Part shown: positions 54,730 to 61,819 of the stretch, in pieces | Position numbering within the stretch: the stretch's first letter is position 1 | Layout: every line of letters begins with the position of its first letter | From: Sphingomonas sp. TZW2008 | Lineage (GTDB): Bacteria > Pseudomonadota > Alphaproteobacteria > Sphingomonadales > Sphingomonadaceae | Assembly (NCBI RefSeq): GCF_002117915.1 | Contig: NZ_BDJB01000003.1 | Span: 372,001-436,000, forward strand | Reading direction: 5' to 3' | Length of the DNA stretch: 64,000 nt | Position numbers and translations under genes: made by a program | The notes under the pieces: model-generated | Database searches by the model: none | What the model was told of the DNA's origin: nothing | What the model saw: the letters and a program-made list of their open reading frames with translations, nothing else

Positions 54730-55790
54730 CGATCCGCATCACCTGGGCGCGCGCGATCGCGACGCTCGTCGGCCTCGCTCTCGCCGGCCTGCTGTTCGCC
54801 TGGTCGGGCGTGTTCAACATCGCCGCGTCGAGCGGGCATTGGGCGATTACCGATTGGTTCCTGCACTGGACGATGCGCAATTCGGTGCGCACACACGCCG
54901 CCTTTTCCTCGCCCGACGATCCGATCGATCGCAGCGGGATGGTGAGCGCGGCGGGGCATTTCGCCAACGCCTGCTCTGTCTGCCACGGTGCGCCGGGCGT
55001 GAAGCCGGCGCCGGTGATGCAGGCGGCGACGCCGCCCGCGCCTAACCTTGCGATCAACGCGCGCGAGTGGACCGACAAGCAGCTGTTCTGGATCCTGCAG
55101 CACGGCGTCAAATATACCGGCATGCCCGCCTGGGCGGTGCAGGATCGCCCGGACGAGGTGCGCCGCATGGTCGCCTTCGTCCGCCGGCTACCCGAGATGC
55201 GTGCCGAGGAGTACAAGCAGCTCGTCGGCGAGGCGCAGCCGGGGCGCGACTTGGCGGCCTGCACCGGCTGCCACGGCGACGACGGGCGTGGGCGCGGCGC
55301 GGTGGACATTCCGATCTTGGGTGGGCAGCGGCCAGAGTATCTGCACGCCGCGCTGCGCGCCTATGCCAGCGGCCGCCGCTCGAGCGCGGTGATGCAGCAG
55401 GTGGCGATGCGGATGGAGCCGGCCACGATGGCCAGCACCGCGCGGCAGTTCTCAGCAATGCCGGGGATCGGCGGCACGCTGCCCGCCCTGCCCACGCAGC
55501 GCGTCCAGCCCGCGCAGTCTGCCGGCACCGCACTGGCCGCCCGGATCGTCGCGCAGGGACTGCCCGCCAAGCAGCTTCCCGCCTGCGCTAGCTGCCACGC
55601 GGCCGGCAAGCCCTATCCCGTCATCGCCGGGCAGCGTGCGGCCTATATCGCCGGGCGGCTGCGTCAGTGGCATGGCGACAAGAACGTCGTCGATGCGCGC
55701 AAGAGCCACGCGACGATGCCCGTCATCGCACGCCGCATTCCCGAAGAGATGATCGAACCGCTCGCGCGCTACCTCGCCGCCGCGCGTTAG
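54726..55790 (+). CDS. Tri-heme cytochrome c, membrane-anchored
   Basis: A 354-residue cytochrome with an N-terminal membrane anchor (ATLVGLALAGLLFAWSGVF) and three CxxCH heme sites: CSVCH (83-87), CTGCH (179-183), CASCH (287-291). First domain is class I cytochrome c-like, the other two resemble the diheme c4 type. It starts with an ATGA overlap after ctaG, ending the oxidase operon. Probably the electron donor to the oxidase, or a bridge between a dehydrogenase and the oxidase. Confidence 0.88.
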   Translation: MTIRITWARAIATLVGLALAGLLFAWSGVFNIAASSGHWAITDWFLHWTMRNSVRTHAAFSSPDDPIDRSGMVSAAGHFANACSVCHGAPGVKPAPVMQAATPPAPNLAINAREWTDKQLFWILQHGVKYTGMPAWAVQDRPDEVRRMVAFVRRLPEMRAEEYKQLVGEAQPGRDLAACTGCHGDDGRGRGAVDIPILGGQRPEYLHAALRAYASGRRSSAVMQQVAMRMEPATMASTARQFSAMPGIGGTLPALPTQRVQPAQSAGTALAARIVAQGLPAKQLPACASCHAAGKPYPVIAGQRAAYIAGRLRQWHGDKNVVDARKSHATMPVIARRIPEEMIEPLARYLAAAR

Positions 55791-55800
55791 ATCGACGCAC

Positions 55801-56055
55801 CTACTCGCCGCACGCGCGGGCGCATTCGTCGATCAGGTCACCGACGTCGCGGAAGGCGGTGATCCGCGCGACGTCGAACTCGATGCCGAGCCGATCCTCG
55901 ACCTCTAGGATCAACCCGACGTGTGTCGTTGAATCCCAACCGGGAATATCGTCGACCACCGTGTCGTCGGACACGGCGGCGACGGGCACCGAGAAGAAGT
56001 CCGCGATGATCGCGCGTACCCTGTCGGCGGCGACGGCCCTGCCTGTATCGGTCAC
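55801..56055 (-). CDS. Acyl/peptidyl carrier protein
   Basis: An 84-residue carrier protein of ACP/PCP type. The phosphopantetheine site is S42 in GWDSTTHVGLILEVEDRLG, with acidic helices typical of ACPs. The start is GTG at 56055, overlapping the GNAT stop. It lies at the end of an operon with an adenylating enzyme, so it is likely the thioester carrier for the activated acid. Nearest known arrangement is DltC with DltA, or a stand-alone carrier in NRPS-like systems. Confidence 0.88.
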   Translation of the reverse strand: MTDTGRAVAADRVRAIIADFFSVPVAAVSDDTVVDDIPGWDSTTHVGLILEVEDRLGIEFDVARITAFRDVGDLIDECARACGE

Positions 56056-56528
56056 AACATCTTCCTGTACTGAACGTTATCCGCTTCGAAGCCGAGGCGC
56101 CGCCAATAAAGGTGCGCCGCCTCATTGCCCGCAACTACCTGCAATTCGATCGTGGTGACGTTGCGATCGCGGAACCAGGCGCCCGCCGCATCGGTAAGCC
56201 GCGTTGCCACGGCGCGTTCGCGATACGCCGGATCGACGTAGAGGTGGGCGATGAAGCCGCTCACCGGCTCGATCTGATGGGCCGGTGCCGCGCGCAGCAG
56301 GGCATCGAGGAAGCCGATCAACCGGCCCGCGTCCCACGCGCCGATCAGCACGCGGCTGCGCCCGGCAACCTTGTCATACCGCGCGATCCAGTGTTCGTAG
56401 CCGTCGTCGCGCAGCAGCCGGCGCCCCGCCGCGGCTTCGAGATGCGTGTAGAGCGCCGCGAACAGCGCTTCGAGCGCATGGTCACTCGCCGCATCGGTGA
56501 TCGGGCCAATCTCCACCACGTCAGCCAT
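56052..56528 (-). CDS. GNAT family N-acetyltransferase
   Basis: A 158-residue GNAT protein with ALFAALYTHLEAAAGRRLL, GFIAHLYVDPAYRERAVATR (the family acetyl-CoA loop, weaker than consensus), and IELQVVAGNEAAHLYWRRLG. The start is ATG at 56528, within the end of the ligase gene; a TTG two codons earlier is also in frame. In this operon it could transfer an acyl group from the carrier protein, since some GNATs use ACP thioesters. Confidence 0.8.
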   Translation of the reverse strand: MADVVEIGPITDAASDHALEALFAALYTHLEAAAGRRLLRDDGYEHWIARYDKVAGRSRVLIGAWDAGRLIGFLDALLRAAPAHQIEPVSGFIAHLYVDPAYRERAVATRLTDAAGAWFRDRNVTTIELQVVAGNEAAHLYWRRLGFEADNVQYRKML

Positions 56529-57978
56529 CGGCAATCATCCGGCGCAGGGCGCGATGATCGACCTTGTCGCTCGCGTTCTTGGGCATCGTCTCCATCGCGA
56601 TCAGCCGTTCGGGCAACATATAGTCGGGCAGGTCCTGTCGCATGGCACTGCGGATGTCGGCCAGATCGGCGCCATCGGGTGCGCCGCCGATCACGCCGAC
56701 GATGCCATCGAACGACGACGGGCCGATTTCGCGCACGGGGATTGCGGCGACGAGATCGCTCCCGCTGTGGCGTCGTAGCGCCGCCTCGACATCGCCGAGC
56801 TCGACACGGTAGCCTCGCAGCTTGATCTGCGCGTCGAGCCGGCCGCGATAGATGAACCCCTGCGCCGGATCGACATACCCACGATCGCCCGTGCGATACC
56901 AGCGCCTCCCGTCCTGCTCGACGAAGGCGGCGGCGGTGCGCGCGGGATCGGCAAGATAACCCGGCGACAGCTGCGGCCCGGCGAGCATGATCTCGTCGGT
57001 TACCGGATCGATCCGCATGTGCTGCCCGCCGATCGGCCAGCCCAGCGGCACGATCGGATCGGTGAGCGCATGGTCGGTATAATCAAATGCGCTGAATGCG
57101 ATCGTCGCTTCGGTCGGGCCGTAAATGTTGAACAGGCGCGCGTTCGGCGCCGCCTCACGACAGCTCGCCGCCAGCGGCGCGGCCAGCGCCTCGCCGCAGA
57201 AGAAACCGGTGCGCAGCGACGGCAGCGCGCCGGCGCGCAGCAGCTTCAGATTCTTGCCCTGCGCCGCAACCGACGGAACCGAGAGCCAGTGCGTTGCCTC
57301 GAGCTGGCGCACGAAGCGCGGGCCGAGCGGCGCTGCTCCTTCCGGCACGACGCACAGCATCGCCCCGGCGCCCCAGCACAGCGTCATGTCGTGCACCGAC
57401 AGATCGAATGTCAGCTCGACGCTCTGGATGAACCGATCGGTCGCGTCGAACCGCACCAGATCGCTGATCGCGGCGGCATAGTGATCGACGGCGGCGGACG
57501 GGATCGGCACCCCCTTCGGTTCGCCTGTCGATCCGCTGGTGAACATGACGTAGGCGAGACCCGACGCATCGTAGGGGCGCATCGCGACGGCGCGCGCGTG
57601 CACAAGGCGCTCGCTGGTGCCATCGTCCGCGATGCGCCAGATCGCCGCGCCGCCCGCCGCGACCATCGCGGCCGCGGTATCGCGCGCAGCATCGCCGGCA
57701 TCGACGAGCACCGCATCGGGCGCCGCAGCCGCGAGGATGCGATGAATACGCGCGATCGGCCAGCGCGGATTGACCGGGACGTAGGCGACGCCGCGCGACA
57801 GGCAGGCGTAGATCGCCGCATAGGTCGCGATCGTGCGGCCACCGACGATCGCGACGACGCCTGCATCCGCCGCCGATCGATCGATCAGCATGTCGCCTAG
57901 CCGCGCCAATGCGTCGTACGTGAGCGTCGCGCCGCCAATCCACAACGCGGGGCGATCGCGGTTTTCGAGGCGGCTCAT
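56521..57978 (-). CDS. NRPS/DltA-type adenylating enzyme
   Basis: A 485-residue adenylation-domain protein. Core motifs: VMFTSGSTGEPKGVPIPSAA (A3), FNIYGPTEATIAFSAF (A5), YRTGDRGYV (A7), GRLDAQIKLRGYRVELGDVE (A8) and PKNASDKVDHR (A10, catalytic Lys). A8 and A10 make it amino-acid-adenylation-like rather than fatty-acyl-CoA ligase-like. It probably charges an acid, perhaps an amino acid, onto the carrier protein encoded two genes downstream. The substrate pocket could not be read reliably. Confidence 0.88.
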   Translation of the reverse strand: MSRLENRDRPALWIGGATLTYDALARLGDMLIDRSAADAGVVAIVGGRTIATYAAIYACLSRGVAYVPVNPRWPIARIHRILAAAAPDAVLVDAGDAARDTAAAMVAAGGAAIWRIADDGTSERLVHARAVAMRPYDASGLAYVMFTSGSTGEPKGVPIPSAAVDHYAAAISDLVRFDATDRFIQSVELTFDLSVHDMTLCWGAGAMLCVVPEGAAPLGPRFVRQLEATHWLSVPSVAAQGKNLKLLRAGALPSLRTGFFCGEALAAPLAASCREAAPNARLFNIYGPTEATIAFSAFDYTDHALTDPIVPLGWPIGGQHMRIDPVTDEIMLAGPQLSPGYLADPARTAAAFVEQDGRRWYRTGDRGYVDPAQGFIYRGRLDAQIKLRGYRVELGDVEAALRRHSGSDLVAAIPVREIGPSSFDGIVGVIGGAPDGADLADIRSAMRQDLPDYMLPERLIAMETMPKNASDKVDHRALRRMIADG

Positions 57979-58001
57979 CGCCAGCCGATCGCGCAGCGTC
58001 G

Positions 58002-59165
58002 TCAGCGATGGTCTCCGGCGTCAGCACGCATCAGCGCGTCCTCGATCTTCCCCCAGATACCCGATGTACCGCGTAGATTCTCCGGCGCGCCGGTCACGAT
58101 CGCTGACAGATGCTGCGCGTAGGCGTCCAGCCAAATGGCGTTCCACGTCGCGGCGGGCATCGCGGGATCGACGGTCGGGGCCGGCGTGAAATCAAGCCGG
58201 ATGCGATCCGCCGACCAGCGCGCGAGAAAGAAGAATGCCGGGCAACGCGCGCCGCGCACGATCGTCGGCGGTCCGAGCGCGATCGGCAGCGGCAGGCCAT
58301 GAACAGTGATCTCTCCGACCGCCTCGCCGTAACCGCCATCGGCACCGATCAGGCCGACCGCATCGGACTGTCGCAGATGCTTGGTGAACTGGTACAATGC
58401 GCGCACCGGATCGGCCGTGGTCAGGCGCCCCTCTCCTTCGTTCGCCGCGCCGATGGTGAACAAGCCCGGCACGGCGGCGCGCAGGGTGCTGCGGCCGATG
58501 CGGAACGCCCCGGCGTGACTGCCGCACAGCAGCACGCCGCGGTCGTGCGACGCGGCACGCACGGCATCGAGCGGCGTCCGATCGATCAGCGTATCCAGTC
58601 CGCGCTCGATCGTCTCGGCGAGGCGCGGGCGATCGCGCTGACGGGCCCGGTTCGCCAGCCCCGACAGGTCACGCAAGTAGATATCGGCGAGCAACCCCCA
58701 CGTCTGCCGACGCTGCCACGCATCGCGATCGTCGGGCGCCCAGCCGCTGCGGCAGAACAGCCAGTCGGCCAGCCGCTCATCGATCAGCCGAACGGGTTCA
58801 ATCGCGTGCAGCGCGTGCAGCGTTGCCGCAGGATCGAGATACGCCTCTCCCCAGCGTGCGCCGAGTAGCCGCCGAACGTCGGCAATGCCCGCGGGACCGT
58901 CGAGCACGGCGACACGCGTCGTCGTCTGGCCGGAGTCGATCATCCGGCGATAGCCGCGGCGCCCTTTCATGGTGCTGGTGCATAGAGCGCTGCGCAGCGC
59001 GCGCTGATCCGCTGCACCCCGCCCCGACTGCTGCGCGCGCGCGAGCCAGGCGGCGACGCGGGTCACGCCTGCCTTCGGCGCTGCATCCGCGAAAAGGTCG
59101 CCAAGCGCCGCGGCGTGCAGATCCCCCAAACGCGTCATCGATCGGTCGGTATCCTTCCGAACCAT
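58002..59165 (-). CDS. Acyltransferase-like protein (LpxL/HtrB-related fold suspected)
   Basis: A 387-residue cytoplasmic-type protein without obvious membrane helices. The core includes GVLLCGSHAGAFRIGRSTLR, in which His and Gly resemble the H-x-G-N-W-E-type motif of LPLAT acyltransferases, and FFFLARWSADRIRLDFTPAP is similar to LpxL-like ends. Family call is tentative. The start is ATG at 59165 with GGGAGAA upstream; GTG at 59198 and ATG at 59138 are alternatives. First gene of the operon with the adenylating enzyme, GNAT and ACP. Confidence 0.55.
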   Translation of the reverse strand: MVRKDTDRSMTRLGDLHAAALGDLFADAAPKAGVTRVAAWLARAQQSGRGAADQRALRSALCTSTMKGRRGYRRMIDSGQTTTRVAVLDGPAGIADVRRLLGARWGEAYLDPAATLHALHAIEPVRLIDERLADWLFCRSGWAPDDRDAWQRRQTWGLLADIYLRDLSGLANRARQRDRPRLAETIERGLDTLIDRTPLDAVRAASHDRGVLLCGSHAGAFRIGRSTLRAAVPGLFTIGAANEGEGRLTTADPVRALYQFTKHLRQSDAVGLIGADGGYGEAVGEITVHGLPLPIALGPPTIVRGARCPAFFFLARWSADRIRLDFTPAPTVDPAMPAATWNAIWLDAYAQHLSAIVTGAPENLRGTSGIWGKIEDALMRADAGDHR

Positions 59166-59198
59166 CGGCACGTTCTCCCAAAGCGGCGTGCCCCGCAC

Positions 59199-59312
59199 CG
59201 GGGCTTAGGATCGCCCCCCGCGCCGGTCAACGCGGGGCAGCGTGAACCTTCGCAAGCGCCGGGCGTAGCATCTTGCGCCGCGTGGACGCGGCGGGCGCGA
59301 GGGAGCGCGGCA
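59199..59312. promoter_or_regulatory. Divergent promoter region
   Basis: 114 bases between the acyltransferase-like operon (minus) and the beta-helix protein gene (plus). A CCCGCACCGGGG motif near 59192-59203 could form a small hairpin. Both transcripts must start here; no clear -35/-10 pair picked out. Confidence 0.3.
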
Positions 59313-60608
59313 ATGAAGCGAGCATCGGTGACGCGACGATATTCAATGCCTCGATACGCGGCGCTCGTCGTCGTCGTTGGCGGCGCGCTAGCTTCTGCGG
59401 CAGTATTTGCGGGTGGCCAGTCGCCACGCAGCGAAGAGCGCGCAGCGGTTGCGCGCAGCATCGATCTGCCCGTCGCCGACGTGAGTGCAGCGGGTCTGGC
59501 AGACGCGATCGCGCGTGCGCGTCAGCAGTTGGCCGAGCGTCCGGGAACACGCGTCGTGCTACAGCTGCCGGCGGGCACCTTCGATCTATCAGGCCCCCGC
59601 GCGGGACGACGTCCGGCATCGATCGACCTGTCGGGGATCGACGCCTGCCCGGCGGGCCTTGTGCTGCGTGGCGCCGGGATGATGCGTACCACGCTGATCA
59701 AGGACGACGATCTGGTCGGAATCATCGCGCGCAACGCCAGCTGTCTGACGATCACCGATCTGACGCTTGCCCAGAAGCGGCCGGAGGTGTCGCAGGGGAC
59801 TGTCACCGCGGTCGCGCCGGGCACGATCGACATCGACGTCCCCGCCGGCTTCGCATCGCCTGCCGCACTCGCCGCCGTCACGCCCTCGCGTGACTATAAC
59901 GGCCGCGCGATCCGCTGGGCAAAGCGCTTCGAGCGCGTCGGCAGCGATGTGCGAATGATCGTCAACGAACGCGCGGTACGCTGGACGGGCGCAGTTCCCG
60001 TGCCGGGAAAACCCCTTCGCTTTCGCATCACGATCGATGTTGGCCGACCGGGCGCCACGCAATTTAAGATGGGCGATCTCGTCGGGCTTACCGCCAAGTC
60101 GGGCGGACAGGCGTATCGCTTCGTCAACGGGCATGACATCACGTTCCAGAACGTGCGCTGGATCGGTGATGCGCGCGGCAAGTTCCGCCGTGTCGATCGC
60201 GTGACGATCCGCGGCGTGCGCGTCACACCACCAGCGCAGATCGCTGGTATGCCGTATCTTTTCGCGACGAGTGCCGGCGGGCCGCAGATCGGACACCCGG
60301 GGGATCCGCTCACGACCGGGCATGTCGTCGAGGATAATGTGTTCGAGAAGACCGGCGACGACGCGATCGCCCTGGCGGACGCGAGTGGTGTCGTGCGCCG
60401 CAACCGCATCACCGATGCGGCGCGCGGCATTCTGATCGTCGGCGCTGGCGACGTGACGTTGGCGGACAATATTCTGGTGCGTGCGCCGGTGCTGCATAAG
60501 GCGGTCGGCGGTGCAGCCCGGCCGCGGCGCGCCTGCGCCGCGGATGAGGATTGCCGCCCGCGCCGCGCGCCGCCCGCCGGCGATTCCGATGATGACGACG
60601 GATTCTGA
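59313..60608 (+). CDS. Secreted parallel beta-helix (pectate-lyase-like) protein
   Basis: A 431-residue protein: N-terminal membrane/signal segment (YAALVVVVGGALASAAVFAG), then a repetitive PbH1-type beta-helix region (IDACPAGLVLRGAG, LTITDLTLAQKRPEVSQG, NGHDITFQNVRWIGD, TGHVVEDNVFEKTGDDAIAL, ADASGVVRRNRITDAARGIL, VGAGDVTLADNILVRAP), and an acidic tail (PAGDSDDDDGF). Resembles pectate-lyase superfamily and polysaccharide-binding proteins. The start is the ATG at 59313 with GGGAG upstream. Catalytic residues of pectate lyases were not recognised, so enzyme activity is uncertain. Confidence 0.78.
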   Translation: MKRASVTRRYSMPRYAALVVVVGGALASAAVFAGGQSPRSEERAAVARSIDLPVADVSAAGLADAIARARQQLAERPGTRVVLQLPAGTFDLSGPRAGRRPASIDLSGIDACPAGLVLRGAGMMRTTLIKDDDLVGIIARNASCLTITDLTLAQKRPEVSQGTVTAVAPGTIDIDVPAGFASPAALAAVTPSRDYNGRAIRWAKRFERVGSDVRMIVNERAVRWTGAVPVPGKPLRFRITIDVGRPGATQFKMGDLVGLTAKSGGQAYRFVNGHDITFQNVRWIGDARGKFRRVDRVTIRGVRVTPPAQIAGMPYLFATSAGGPQIGHPGDPLTTGHVVEDNVFEKTGDDAIALADASGVVRRNRITDAARGILIVGAGDVTLADNILVRAPVLHKAVGGAARPRRACAADEDCRPRRAPPAGDSDDDDGF

Positions 60609-60623
60609 TCGTACGCCCAGCGT

Positions 60624-61757
60624 TCACGCGTTGCCGGGCAGATCCGCCCGGCGGCGCGCGCGGCGCTGTTCACGCGCCGTGCGGCGTGTCTCGCGGGCCT
60701 CGATCATCAGCGCGCGGCGTTGCCCCTGGCGCTGCTCGTGTTCCGCGATGGTCTCGTCATCGTCACCCATTTCGTCGCGCAGGATGGCGGCGGTGATCGC
60801 CATGACGCGCTCGACCGTCAGTGTCGGCGGCAGCGTTTCGCGCGTTGCGGGATCGACCGGCGCGAAGAGATAGGGTCTATCGGGGAAGAACCGTCGCCGG
60901 ACAGCGTCGTTCGATTCGGCGACCGTCGCGAGGAACGCGCGCCGTGACGCGGCCGACAGCGAGATGCCCGGACCGGGTGTCGCCCTTTGCACGCGGTTCA
61001 CCAGCACGCGTTGGTCGCGGCCGTTGCGCCGATCGCGTGCTACCGCCGCGTTCAGCAGGCGCAGATATTCCACCCCCTCGGCGCTGAGGCTGACATTGCG
61101 CCGCCGCCCCCCGGCCGCCAGCCCGGGGGTGGCGATATCCATCGCAACGCAGAAATCGGTCAGCAGATCGTCGCCGGCAAGTTCTTCGCGCGCGAAGAGT
61201 CGCGGCTGAATCACCGCCTCGCCGAACACCGCAGCCCAGCCGGCGAGCAGCTCGGCGAAATCGTATCGCCGCTCCACCTTGCGCTGCCGCGGCAGCGCAA
61301 AGCGGGTGACGGCCCCCGTCTTGATCGACGTCGAATAAGTGCTGATCAGAAAATCGTCCTGCCGCCGCAGGTAGACGACGACGCGTTTCACCCGACCGAC
61401 GGCGTCCAGCAGCGCCTTCAGTCGCGCGATTTCCTCCACCGTGCGCAGTCGCGACGAGCAATGTTCGTTGGAGAGCACCATTTGCCGGCAACCGCTCGCC
61501 TGTGCCTCCGCGACGAAGGCGGCCCGGAACGAGGCACGAAAGTCGCCGTCTGCCGCATCATCCTCATGCCGGCGAAGCACGCTATCGCTGCTGTCCGGAT
61601 CAAGCGCGAAGGCGGCCAGCCGCGTCTGGTTCTGCTCGCCGGGCGACAGCGGGAAAAGGATGCCATCGGCGCGCAGTGCGGCGCGGTTCGCCGCCAGGAA
61701 CTGCTGGATCGTCGTCGTGCCGGTCTTTTCCAAGCCGATGTGCAGATAGATGTCCAC
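60624..61757 (-). CDS. Sulfotransferase-like P-loop protein
   Basis: A 377-residue protein starting IYLHIGLEKTGTTTIQQFLA, the PAPS-binding P-loop type seen in sulfotransferase-like proteins of polysaccharide loci. VVVYLRRQDDFLISTYSTSI follows, the region that usually binds the 3'-phosphate. The C-terminus is a long Arg-rich helical tail (EHEQRQGQRRALMIEARETR). It may sulfate a glycan or lipid. It is convergent with the beta-helix gene, 15 bases away, and 62 bases from the TonB receptor stop. Confidence 0.78.
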   Translation of the reverse strand: MDIYLHIGLEKTGTTTIQQFLAANRAALRADGILFPLSPGEQNQTRLAAFALDPDSSDSVLRRHEDDAADGDFRASFRAAFVAEAQASGCRQMVLSNEHCSSRLRTVEEIARLKALLDAVGRVKRVVVYLRRQDDFLISTYSTSIKTGAVTRFALPRQRKVERRYDFAELLAGWAAVFGEAVIQPRLFAREELAGDDLLTDFCVAMDIATPGLAAGGRRRNVSLSAEGVEYLRLLNAAVARDRRNGRDQRVLVNRVQRATPGPGISLSAASRRAFLATVAESNDAVRRRFFPDRPYLFAPVDPATRETLPPTLTVERVMAITAAILRDEMGDDDETIAEHEQRQGQRRALMIEARETRRTAREQRRARRRADLPGNA

Positions 61758-61819
61758 GCCGCCGTCCTACCCCGCAACGCGGCGGGGCGCCACGCCGGAC
61801 GCACGACGGCGGGCGGCGC

